NCBI RefSeq assembly: GCF_024345575.1
Contig: NZ_JAGQBJ010000001.1
Location: 248,001 to 312,000, forward strand
Origin: Cyanobium sp. Morenito 9A2
GTDB lineage: Bacteria; Cyanobacteriota; Cyanobacteriia; PCC-6307; Cyanobiaceae
DNA length: 64,000 nt
Direction: 5' to 3'
The translations under genes and the position numbers were made by a program. Each line of letters starts with the position of its first letter. Positions within the stretch are counted from its first letter, which is position 1. The notes under the pieces are model-generated. The model searched no databases, had not been told where the DNA came from, and saw only the letters and a list, made by a program, of their open reading frames with translations. Positions 44,138 through 52,582 of the stretch are shown here, one piece after another.

Positions 44138-44452
44138 ATGGATGCATCACGTTTCCCAGTTCCCTCGCTTTCACAGCGGCTGCAGGCCGCCCGCAAGGAG
44201 GTGTTGGCGGTGGCTGAACGCCATGGAGCTCACAATCTGAGGATTTTTGGCTCGGTGGCTCGTGGGGTCGACCGACCAGATAGCGACCTTGATTTGTTGG
44301 TGGACCTTGACCGAGGCCATTCCCTGCTGGAGGTGATCGCCTTGCAGCAGGAGCTGCAATCCCTGCTGCAGTGCCGTGTTGATCTTGCCGAACCCGATCA
44401 GCTGCATCCAACGATCCGCCGCCAGGTGATCGCGGAAGCCAGGCCATTGTGA
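44138..44452 (+). CDS. mntA: MntA-type nucleotidyltransferase (antitoxin)
   Basis: A 104-residue minimal nucleotidyltransferase with the GS...DxD signature LRIFGSVARGVDRPDSDLDLLVDL (motif residues about 36-55) and a short C-terminal helical tail. MntA proteins AMPylate the HepT RNase partner to neutralise it. The start ATG at 44138 gives the typical length, and the stop overlaps the GTG of the HepT gene. The conserved residues appear intact. Confidence 0.86.
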   Translation: MDASRFPVPSLSQRLQAARKEVLAVAERHGAHNLRIFGSVARGVDRPDSDLDLLVDLDRGHSLLEVIALQQELQSLLQCRVDLAEPDQLHPTIRRQVIAEARPL

Positions 44453-44700
44453 GCAATGACCTGCTTTATCTCGAAAGCATTGCTGAAGCATTGGAAAGAA
44501 TCCGTTGCTACACGCAGGATGGCTCCGCCAGCTTTCGTCAGTCAACACTCCACCAGGACGGTGTGATCCGCAACCTGATCGTTCTCATTCACGACGACCT
44601 GCGCGTGAATCTTGAGCAGGTATGGGAAACCGTGGATCGCGACCTGCCGCCCCTGAGACTTTCCATCCGTTCGATCATCGCCCGCGAATCTGCCGGCTGA
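44449..44700 (+). CDS. HepT-type toxin, internally shortened
   Basis: An 83-residue HEPN-domain protein starting at a GTG that overlaps the MntA stop. The first part (LLYLESIAEALERIRCY, FRQSTLHQDGVIRNL) and the last part (VRNLIVLIHDDLRVNLEQ in two pieces, then VWETVDRDLPPL) are typical HepT, but the central roughly 30 residues that normally separate them are missing. The RNase motif reads R-N-L-I-V-L-I-H-D-D instead of R-x4-6-H-x-Y. The protein is probably inactive. Confidence 0.78.
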   Translation: MSNDLLYLESIAEALERIRCYTQDGSASFRQSTLHQDGVIRNLIVLIHDDLRVNLEQVWETVDRDLPPLRLSIRSIIARESAG

Positions 44701-44975
44701 ACCGGCTAGAGATCAGCGCCCATCCCCCCAAAACCGCCCCACCCCAGCCAGACTCACCCCAGCGCCGCCCCAGCTGATCCCTCAATGCCCGATCAGGCCC
44801 AGCCGAGTGATGTCCTCGAAGGCCTCCAAACGCTCGTCGACCACGCCCCGCTGATCGTCGCCAGGCGCCTCTGTGCTGTGGGGGACGCCGAGCCGAACTG
44901 CAGCCAGGCGGGCCAACGGCGCCGCCTCGATCGCGCAGCCAAGAGCTTCGCGCCCTCCTTGCTTTGAACAACGCC

Positions 44976-47900
44976 ATGGCATCGGAGAAGGCAGCTGTTG
45001 ATCAACCCCAGACTCTGCCGTTTCCTGGCATCAGCGAGGAAGCGATTGAACGCGGCTTGATTGAAAAACTGCAAAGCCTGAAATACGACTATCGCCCTGA
45101 TATCAAGACCCGCTCTAGCCTCGAAGCGAACTTTCGCGAGCGATTCGAGGCACTCAATCGCATTCAGCTCACCGATGGCGAGTTCGCCCGGCTGTTGGAT
45201 GAGATCATCACGCCCGATGTCTTCATCGCCTCCAGGATCCTGCGCAGCATCAATGCCTTCACGCGCGACGACGGCACGCCGTTGAACTACACATTGGTGA
45301 ACATCAAGGATTGGTGCAAGAACCACTTCGAGGTGATTCGCCAGCTCCGCATCAATACAAAGGACAGCCACCACCGCTACGACGTCATCCTTCTGATCAA
45401 CGGCGTGCCGGTGGTTCAGATTGAGTTGAAGACCCTCGGCGTGAATCCGCGGCGGGCCATGGAGCAGATCGTTGAGTACAAAAACGATTCCGGCAACGGT
45501 TACACCAAGACGCTGCTGTGCTTCATGCAGCTCTTCATCGTGAGTAACCGCGATCGCACCTATTACTTCTCCAACAACAATAGGCCTCACTTCGTCTTCA
45601 ATGCCGACGAGCGCTTCCTGCCCGTCTATGAATTCGCCGGCGAAGACAACCAGAAGATCACCCACCTCGATGATTTCTCCGAGCATTTCCTCAAGAAGTG
45701 CGACCTTGGCCGCACCATCAGCCGCTACATGGTGCTGCTCGCCGGCGAGCAGAAGCTGATGATCATGCGGCCCTATCAGGTGTATGCCGTGCAGCACCTG
45801 GTGAGCTGCATCGACGACGACAACGGCAACGGCTTCATCTGGCACACCACCGGCAGCGGCAAGACGCTCACCTCCTTCAAGGCCTCCACCCTGCTCAAGG
45901 AAAACGAGCACATCCACAAATGTGTCTTCGTGGTGGATCGAAAAGACCTCGACCGCCAGACCCGCGAGGAGTTCAACCGCTTCCAGGACGGTTGCGTGGA
46001 AGAAAACACCAACACCGCCGCCCTGGTGCGCCGTCTGCGATCCAACGACTTTGCCGACAAGGTGATCGTCACCACGATCCAGAAGCTCGGCCTGGCGCTG
46101 GATGACAACAGCAAGCGCAACAAGCAGCGCAGCAGCAACGGCCAGCCCACCTACACAGAGCAGCTCGCCGGCCTGAAGGACAAACGCCTCGTCTTCATCT
46201 TCGACGAATGCCACCGCTCGCAGTTCGGCGACAACCACCGCGCGATCAAAGCCTTCTTCCCCAGGGCCCAGCTCTTCGGTTTCACCGGCACGCCGATCTT
46301 TGAGGCCAATGCCTCCTTGCAGAAGATCGAGAACACCCAGGCCTCGATGCGCACCACGGCAGACCTCTTCGAGAAGCAACTCCACGCTTACACCATCACC
46401 CATGCCATCGAGGATGGGAATGTTCTGCGCTTCCACATTGATTACTTCAAGCCCAAACTTGGGGCCGAAGGCACCCCGCCCCGGCCAGGAGAAGCGCTAT
46501 CGAAACGGGCCGTCATTGAGGCCATCCTGGCCAAGCACGATGCCGCCACCGCCGGTCGCCGCTTCAATGCGATCCTCGCCACCGCCTCGATCAATGACGC
46601 CATCGAGTACCACGGCCTGTTCCAGACCATGCAGGCGGAGAAGGCGCGCAGCGATCCCGGCTTCAAACCGCTGACCATCGCCTGTGTGTTCTCCCCGCCA
46701 GCCGAGGGCGATCCTGATGTGAAGCAGATCCAGGAAGACCTGCCCCAGGAGCAGGCCGACAACGCGGTGGACCCCGAGGGCAAGAAGGCGGCGCTCAAGG
46801 CCATCCTCACGGACTACAACGCCCGCTATGGCACGAATCATCGCCTCAGCGAGTTTGATCTCTATTACCAGGATGTGCAGAAGCGCATCAAAGACCAGCA
46901 GTGGCCGAATGCCGACTATCCCCCAGCGCAGAAGATCGATATCACGATCGTGGTGGACATGCTGCTCACGGGCTTTGATTCCAAGTTTCTGAACACGCTC
47001 TACGTGGACAAGAACCTCAAGCACCACGGCTTGATCCAGGCCTTCTCGCGCACCAACCGCGTGCTCAATGGCAGCAAGCCCTACGGCCACATCCTCGACT
47101 TCCGCCAGCAGCAGGACGCCGTGGATGCCGCCATCGCCCTGTTCTCCGGCGAAGCATCCAGCGAGCAGGCCCGCGACATCTGGCTGGTGGAGAAGGCGCC
47201 CGTGGTGATCCAGAAACTGGAAGCGGCCGTGCAGAAGCTCCATGGCTTCATGGCCTCCCAGGGCCTGGCCTGCACCCCCTCGGCCGTGGCCAATTTGAAG
47301 GGCGCTGCCGCCAAGGCGGCCTTCATCACGCACTTCAAGGAGGTGCAGCGGCTGAAAACCCAGCTCGACCAATACACCGACCTAACCGAAGAAAGCAAAG
47401 CCACCATCGAGCAGGTGCTGCCCAAGTCCAACCTGCTGGGCTTCAAGGGCCAGTACCTGGAAACCGCCAAACAGCTCAAGGAGGTTCAGGGCAAGGGCGA
47501 TGACGACGGCGCCAGCACCAACCCCGTCGACCAGCTCGACTTCGAGTTCGTGCTCTTTGCCTCCACCGTGATTGATTACGACTACATCATGGGCCTGATC
47601 GCCCGCTTCTCGGCCAGGGAACCGGGCAAGTCGAAGATGAGCCGCGAGGAACTCATCGGCCTGATCAGCGCCGATGCCAATTTCATGAACGAGCGTGATG
47701 CCATCGCCGAGTTCATCGGCACACTCAAGGCCGGCGAGGGTCTCAGCGAGCAAGCCATCCGCGACGGCTACAGCCGCTTCAGGGCGGAACAATCAGCCGC
47801 TGAACTCGCCGCCATCGCCAGCCGGCACCGTCTCGACACGGCTGCCCTAAAAGCGTTCGTGGACGCCATCCTCGAGCGCATGATCTTCGATGGCGAACAG

Positions 47901-48044
47901 CTCAGCGACCTCCTGGCCCCGCTCCACCTCGGCTGGAAAGCCCGCAGCCAGGCCGAACTCGCGCTCATGGACGAGTTGGTTCCCCTCCTCAGCCAACGCG
48001 CCGGTGGGCGCACCATCTCAGGGCTCAGTGCGTATGAGCAGTAA
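44976..48044 (+). CDS. hsdR: Type I restriction enzyme R subunit
   Basis: A 1022-residue DNA translocase-nuclease. Endonuclease motif: YDVILLINGVPVVQIELKT (about residues 137-155). Helicase: HTTGSGKT Walker A near residue 290, VFVVDRKDLDRQT, IFDECHRSQFG near 410 and FGFTGTPI. C-terminal: ITIVVDMLLTGFDSKFLNTLYVDK and IQAFSRTNRV. It cuts DNA away from its recognition site when the bound MS complex finds an unmethylated one. The ATG 44976 is used, with a TTG at 44964 possible. It overlaps hsdS by 11 bases. Confidence 0.93.
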   Translation: MASEKAAVDQPQTLPFPGISEEAIERGLIEKLQSLKYDYRPDIKTRSSLEANFRERFEALNRIQLTDGEFARLLDEIITPDVFIASRILRSINAFTRDDGTPLNYTLVNIKDWCKNHFEVIRQLRINTKDSHHRYDVILLINGVPVVQIELKTLGVNPRRAMEQIVEYKNDSGNGYTKTLLCFMQLFIVSNRDRTYYFSNNNRPHFVFNADERFLPVYEFAGEDNQKITHLDDFSEHFLKKCDLGRTISRYMVLLAGEQKLMIMRPYQVYAVQHLVSCIDDDNGNGFIWHTTGSGKTLTSFKASTLLKENEHIHKCVFVVDRKDLDRQTREEFNRFQDGCVEENTNTAALVRRLRSNDFADKVIVTTIQKLGLALDDNSKRNKQRSSNGQPTYTEQLAGLKDKRLVFIFDECHRSQFGDNHRAIKAFFPRAQLFGFTGTPIFEANASLQKIENTQASMRTTADLFEKQLHAYTITHAIEDGNVLRFHIDYFKPKLGAEGTPPRPGEALSKRAVIEAILAKHDAATAGRRFNAILATASINDAIEYHGLFQTMQAEKARSDPGFKPLTIACVFSPPAEGDPDVKQIQEDLPQEQADNAVDPEGKKAALKAILTDYNARYGTNHRLSEFDLYYQDVQKRIKDQQWPNADYPPAQKIDITIVVDMLLTGFDSKFLNTLYVDKNLKHHGLIQAFSRTNRVLNGSKPYGHILDFRQQQDAVDAAIALFSGEASSEQARDIWLVEKAPVVIQKLEAAVQKLHGFMASQGLACTPSAVANLKGAAAKAAFITHFKEVQRLKTQLDQYTDLTEESKATIEQVLPKSNLLGFKGQYLETAKQLKEVQGKGDDDGASTNPVDQLDFEFVLFASTVIDYDYIMGLIARFSAREPGKSKMSREELIGLISADANFMNERDAIAEFIGTLKAGEGLSEQAIRDGYSRFRAEQSAAELAAIASRHRLDTAALKAFVDAILERMIFDGEQLSDLLAPLHLGWKARSQAELALMDELVPLLSQRAGGRTISGLSAYEQ

Positions 48045-49236
48045 GACGATGACAACTGGCAGGAAGGAAGAGGTACCAGCCAGGCTGGTGCCGAGGCTGC
48101 GGTTTCCGGAGTTTCGGAAAGCAGCGGAATGGGCCGTTAAGCCCTTCGATGATCTCTTCATCGTTGGAAACGGCAGGGACTACAAGCATTTGGAGGCAGG
48201 CGATGTTCCAGTTTATGGTTCCGGCGGCTACATGCTCTCGGTAAACGATCATCTCTGCGATGGCGAAAGCGTTTGTATTGGCAGAAAGGGAACAATCGAC
48301 AAACCTATGTTTCTGACCGGACGCTTTTGGGCGGTGGACACTCTATTTTATACCCATTCGTTCAAAGAATGCCTGCCTAGGTTCATCTTCGCAATTTTTC
48401 AGCAAATCGATTGGTTGAAGCACAATGAGGCTGGTGGAGTGCCAAGCCTCTCAAAGACCAATATCCAGAAGATTCCAACAGCGGTACCTAGCCTCCCTGA
48501 ACAACAAAAAATCGCCGAGTGCTTGAGTTCGGTGGACGAGCTGATGGCCGCCCAAGCCCGGAAAGTGGACGCGCTCAAGACCCATAAAAAGGGGCTGATG
48601 CAGCAGCTTTTCCCCCGCGAAGGCGAAACCCAACCCCGTCTTCGCTTCCCCGAGTTCCGAAATGCTGGGGAGTGGGAGCCGCTTACTCTTGGGTCTGTTT
48701 GCAGTTCATTTAGTGGAGGAACACCAAGCACTACCAAGCCTGAATACTATGAAGGGGACATCCCTTTCATAAGGTCAGCAGAGATTGCGAGAGATAGAAC
48801 TGAGCTTTTCTTGACTCGCGAGGGCCTTGCGAATTCAGCATCGAAGATTGTTGCCAAGGGAGATGTCTTAGTCGCGCTGTATGGTGCCAACAGCGGTGAT
48901 GTCGCAATCGCCAAAATTAGTGGTGCGATAAATCAGGCAATCTTGTGCCTGAAGTCTAAAGTGAGTAACGCCTTCATTTACCAGTTCTTGAGCTTCAAGA
49001 AGGACTGGGTTGTGGCGACCTATCTCCAGGGTGGGCAGGGGAACTTGTCGGGGGAGATCGTCAAGTCCATCTCCGTGTGTTTCCCCTTACCCGCGGAACA
49101 ACAACGCATCGCATCCTGTCTGAGCAGCCTCGACGAGCTGATCATCGCCGAAACCCATAAGCTCGAAGCGCTCAAGACCCACAAGCAAGGGCTGATGCAA
49201 CAGCTGTTCCCATCCCCGGCGGAGGCGGATGCATGA
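48034..49236 (+). CDS. hsdS: Type I restriction specificity subunit
   Basis: A 400-residue DNA-recognition subunit made of two target-recognition domains (about residues 20-160 and 205-360), separated and ended by matching conserved helices: ECLSSVDELMAAQARKVDALKTHKKGLMQQLFP in blocks near residue 180 and a near copy (ALKTHKQGLMQQLFP) near 380. The start ATG overlaps hsdR. The second recognition domain (48680-49080) is visibly poorer in G+C than the neighbours, a sign of exchange. Confidence 0.92.
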   Translation: MSSKTMTTGRKEEVPARLVPRLRFPEFRKAAEWAVKPFDDLFIVGNGRDYKHLEAGDVPVYGSGGYMLSVNDHLCDGESVCIGRKGTIDKPMFLTGRFWAVDTLFYTHSFKECLPRFIFAIFQQIDWLKHNEAGGVPSLSKTNIQKIPTAVPSLPEQQKIAECLSSVDELMAAQARKVDALKTHKKGLMQQLFPREGETQPRLRFPEFRNAGEWEPLTLGSVCSSFSGGTPSTTKPEYYEGDIPFIRSAEIARDRTELFLTREGLANSASKIVAKGDVLVALYGANSGDVAIAKISGAINQAILCLKSKVSNAFIYQFLSFKKDWVVATYLQGGQGNLSGEIVKSISVCFPLPAEQQRIASCLSSLDELIIAETHKLEALKTHKQGLMQQLFPSPAEADA

Positions 49237-49390
49237 GCTGTCAGAGTTCATCGGAAATGGTCAGGGATCCCTTGAACACTCAAGCGCGATCGGGCCATGA
49301 GGCCACCGTCAAGCCATCCTTGACAGTTGATGTTGAACCAGGCTGCGGGCCAACGACCGAGAGATCCTCGGTCGTTCAGAACGATCAAGC

Positions 49391-49450
49391 ATGAGCGAAC
49401 TGACCCGCTTCCACACAGACATCAAGGCCGGCCCTGAGGCAGCAGGATGA
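49391..49450 (+). CDS. 19-residue mini ORF preceding zeta gene
   Basis: MSELTRFHTDIKAGPEAAG, ending in TGA at 49448-49450, where the ATG of the zeta gene overlaps it (ATGA). It has no family and may be a leader peptide or the N-terminal stub of a longer gene. The overlap suggests translational coupling to the toxin. Confidence 0.3.
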   Translation: MSELTRFHTDIKAGPEAAG

Positions 49451-49965
49451 CGAAAAAGATCATCATCATCGCCGGGCCAAACGAGGCGGGTAAAACGACC
49501 TTTGCCCGTTCGTTTCTGCCACAGGAGGCGCAATGTCCGCGCTTCATCAACGCGGACTTGATTGCGGCGGGGCTCTCGCCCTTTGCGCCGGAAGCAGCCG
49601 CGCTCAAAGCCGGGCGCTTGATGCTGGCAGAGATCGACGCGTGCGTTCGCAAAGGGGAGAGCTTCGCCTTTGAGACGACACTGGCCGGGCTGGCCTACGT
49701 GGGCCGTCTTCATCAATGGCGAGAGGCTGGCTACCACGTCAGTCTCTTCTTTTTGCACCTGCCCGATGCAGAGATGGCCATTGCGCGTGTGGCAGAGCGC
49801 GTACGACAAGGCGGGCACCACATTGAAGAGGCGGTGATTCGCCGCCGGTTTGAGGCAGGCCGGCGTAACCTCGAGGAAGTCTACAAGCCCGTTGTGGACA
49901 CCTGGGCAGAGTATGAGAACGTTGGCGAAGAGCCGACCCTTTTGCAATGGGGAGAAAACCAATGA
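49447..49965 (+). CDS. Zeta-toxin-family ATP-binding protein
   Basis: A 172-residue protein with the P-loop IAGPNEAGKTT (residues 10-18), then CPRFINADLIAAGLSPF (the substrate-binding loop) and SFAFETTLAGLAY, the arrangement of zeta-type toxins that phosphorylate UDP-GlcNAc and block the cell wall. Its C-terminus is RRRFEAGRRNLEEVYKPVVDTWAEYEN. It lies between hsdS and hsdM and overlaps the small following gene by four bases. Confidence 0.85.
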   Translation: MTKKIIIIAGPNEAGKTTFARSFLPQEAQCPRFINADLIAAGLSPFAPEAAALKAGRLMLAEIDACVRKGESFAFETTLAGLAYVGRLHQWREAGYHVSLFFLHLPDAEMAIARVAERVRQGGHHIEEAVIRRRFEAGRRNLEEVYKPVVDTWAEYENVGEEPTLLQWGENQ

Positions 49966-50165
49966 GCGCCAACGACATTTCCAATGCCAAAGACCCTGAC
50001 CTGCGGGCCTCCTTAGGTGCCCTGCGGCGGGCGGCCCAACAGGCACGTATGACAGCCATCCAGACTCAGACGAACCTCGTGATCGTCAAGGATGGGCGTA
50101 TGCAGCGCATTTCGGCAGATGAACTTCGCCAACAGGCAAAAGCCGAGCAGACCCCGCAGGCATGA
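49962..50165 (+). CDS. Small antitoxin-like protein
   Basis: A 67-residue protein (DPDLRASLGALRRAAQQARMTAIQTQTNLVIVKDGRMQRISADELRQQ in blocks) with a helical N-terminus and a short beta hairpin. Proteins like this follow zeta-family toxins in many genomes, so it is likely the antitoxin, but this family has no detailed study I can name. The start overlaps the zeta stop, and its stop overlaps the hsdM start (ATGA): three coupled genes. Confidence 0.72.
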   Translation: MSANDISNAKDPDLRASLGALRRAAQQARMTAIQTQTNLVIVKDGRMQRISADELRQQAKAEQTPQA

Positions 50166-51775
50166 CCACCACCAACCAAAAGCAACTCGGCAGCACGCTT
50201 TGGGCGATCGCCGACCAATTGCGCGGGGCGATGAACGCGGACGACTTCCGCGATTACATGCTCTCCTTCCTCTTCCTGCGCTACCTGTCCGACAACTACG
50301 AGCTGGCAGCGAAAAGGGAGCTGGGCAGCGATTACCCAGAGCTGGAACATGACAGCTATCTGGTGCCACTGAAGATTTGGTATGAACTCAACCCTGAGGA
50401 TGTTGATGCTTTCGAAAAGCAGATGCGCCGGAAAATTCACTATGTGATTCAGCCAACCTACCTATGGAACAGCATTGCCCATCTGGCGCGCACCCAGAAT
50501 GGTGAACTCCTGAACACGCTTCAGGCTGGCTTTCACTACATCGAAAACGAATCCTTTAAGAGCACGTTTCAGGGGCTGTTCGCGGAGATCAACCTGGCTT
50601 CCGACAAGCTGGGGCGCACCTACGCGGATCGCAACGCCAAGCTCTGCACCATCATCACCAAGATTGCCGATGGGCTGTCGGAGTTTTCGACGGACATCGA
50701 TTCACTTGGGGATGCTTATGAGTATTTGATCGGGCAGTTTGCCGCTGGTTCGGGCAAGAAGGCGGGAGAGTTCTACACCCCGCAGCAGATATCCGACATC
50801 CTCTCCGGCATCGTCACCCTCGACAGCCAGGAACCCAAAAGCGGAACGAAGCAGCGACTGGAGAGCGTGCTGGACTTCGCCTGTGGCTCCGGCTCTTTGC
50901 TTCTCAACATCCGTACGCGGGTGAAAAAAGCGGGTGGCACCATCGGCAAGATCTTTGGCTAGGAAAACAACATCACCACCTACAACCTCGCCCGCATGAA
51001 CATGCTGCTGCATGGGGTGAAAGACACGGAATTTGAGATCTTCCACGGCGACACCCTGCTGAACGAATGGGACATGCTGCGCGAGCAGAACCCGGCCAAA
51101 AAGCCAAGCTTTGATGCCATTGTTGCCAACCCGCCCTTCAGCTACCGCTGGGAACCCACCGACGCCCTGGCCGATGATGTGCGCTTCAAAAGCCACGGCA
51201 TGGCCCCGAAATCCGCCGCAGACTTTGCTTTTCTGCTCCACGGCTTTCACTTCCTGAAAGACGAAGGCGTGATGGCCATCATCCTGCCCCATGGAGTGCT
51301 GTTCCGTGGCGGAGCCGAAGAACGCATCCGCACCAAGCTGCTCAAAGACGGCCACATCGACACCGTGATTGGCCTCCCCGCCAATCTCTTCTACTCCACC
51401 GGCATCCCGGTCTGCATTCTCGTGCTCAAGAAGTGCAAGAAGCCCGATGACGTGCTCTTCATCAATGCCGCCGAGCACTTTGTCAAAGGGAAGCGCCAGA
51501 ACCAATTAACTCAGGAGCACATCAACAAGATCCTCCACACCTATCAGCAGCGGGAGGCAGAACCTCGTTACTCCCGCCGCGTGGAGATGGCGGAGATTGA
51601 AAAGAACGACTTTAATCTGAACATCTCCCGCTACATCAGCACGGCCGTCGCCGAGGAGGAGATCGACTTGCTGGCCGTTCATTCCCAGCTGGCCTCCCTG
51701 GAGCAATCGATCCGTGATGCCCGGGACAAACACAATGGGTTCCTGGAGGAATTGGGGCTTCCCCCTTTGCTGTGA
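50162..51775 (+). pseudogene. hsdM: Type I methylase gene, interrupted by TAG
   Basis: One frame of 1614 bases encodes a full HsdM but contains TAG at 50960-50962 (codon 267). Before it lies the N-terminal helical domain and DNA methylase motif I (VLDFACGSGSLLLNI). After it, in the same frame, come ENNITTYNLARMNMLLHGVKD, the catalytic NPPF motif at about codon 323 (IVANPPFSYRW) and the C-terminus. The usual sequence there is GQEKNITTYNL, so CAG (Gln) to TAG is the likely change. The truncated product lacks the catalytic motif. Restriction may be inactive or depend on suppression. Confidence 0.88.
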
Positions 51776-51799
51776 CGGCCAGGCTGAGCCATCCAGACA

Positions 51800-51988
51800 C
51801 CATGACCCTGCCTGCCCCGGCGTTTACATCGGCGAAGCCGAACCCCTTGGGAGCCGCCTGGAGCAGCACCAGGCCAAGGAGTTCTGGACCACGCCTAGGC
51901 CTTCACCTCTCAGGATGGCTACCTCAACAAGGCCCCTGCCCACCCTGCTTGCTCTACGCACCTGGGTGTGAGCCACCTGTGGCACTAA
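51800..51988 (+). pseudogene. GIY-YIG nuclease remnant
   Basis: Just after hsdM the sequence encodes, in two frames, parts of a GIY-YIG nuclease: GVYIGEAEPLGSRLEQHQAKEFWT in one (51819-51893) and AFTSQDGYLNKAP in another (51900-51940), stopping at TAA (51986-51988). The typical order is GVYILIGEAE...R, then FWxxAVAFTSKDGxLNKAH. A frameshift separates them, and both ends are missing. Confidence 0.72.
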
Positions 51989-52010
51989 CAGATGCAACCG
52001 CCCCAGCCCC

Positions 52011-52382
52011 TTGGCCACCCGCGCCGTCTACTCCTTCACCGGCTTTCCCAGCGCTTCGGTGCGCCATCTCTACCTCCACCACGACGGCTACCCCACCGGC
52101 GCCGCCTGGCGGTTCGCCACGGCCCGGCGCCTCAGCCCTGAGGCCGCCTGCTTCCTGGCCTCGTTTCTGGCCACCCAGCCCCAGGCGGAACCTCTGAGCG
52201 CCCCCGGGCAGGCCGCCGATGCCGAGTACCGCTACCGGGTGCAGTTCCTCCCCGGCACCGATCTCCAGCTCGAGGTGCAGTGCTGGCGTCGGCTGCCGGG
52301 CGGCACCATCTGGCAGCCCCGTTGCGGGCCGATGACCCTGGAGCTGTTCATCCGGCGCTTCCTGCCTGGGGAACCCCCGTGA
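52011..52382 (+). CDS. Conserved hypothetical protein
   Basis: A 123-residue soluble protein starting at a TTG (52011): TRAVYSFTGFPSASVRHLYLHHDGYPTGAAWRF, later DAEYRYRVQFLPGTDLQLEVQCWRRLPGG and PMTLELFIRRFLP. The HHDGYPTGAA segment is conserved in picocyanobacterial homologues that I remember, with no function assigned. It follows the nuclease remnant and precedes psbA on the opposite strand. Confidence 0.65.
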   Translation: MATRAVYSFTGFPSASVRHLYLHHDGYPTGAAWRFATARRLSPEAACFLASFLATQPQAEPLSAPGQAADAEYRYRVQFLPGTDLQLEVQCWRRLPGGTIWQPRCGPMTLELFIRRFLPGEPP

Positions 52383-52513
52383 TCCCGCCCGTCGATCTCA
52401 GCGCGCTTCCGCGGTTGTGGGCTCCACCGGCGAGACGGCCAGCGCGGCGAGGGCCATCGGTCGGCGGCTCCGGGCGAAAGGGTGGAAACGGACGGACAGG
52501 TGGATGAGGAAGA

Positions 52514-52537
52514 CGGGCCCGGAAGGATCCGGGCCCG
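52514..52537. terminator. Perfect GC-rich hairpin downstream of psbA
   Basis: CGGGCCCGGA (52514-52523), loop AGGA, TCCGGGCCCG (52528-52537): a perfect 10-base-pair stem, 46 bases past the psbA stop. No run of T follows on either strand, so termination may be weak or the stem may stabilise the mRNA end. It could serve both convergent genes. Confidence 0.55.
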
Positions 52538-52582
52538 GCAGGAATTCAAAGAGCGGATGGCTGGGCGGGAGTCAAAGTCCGA

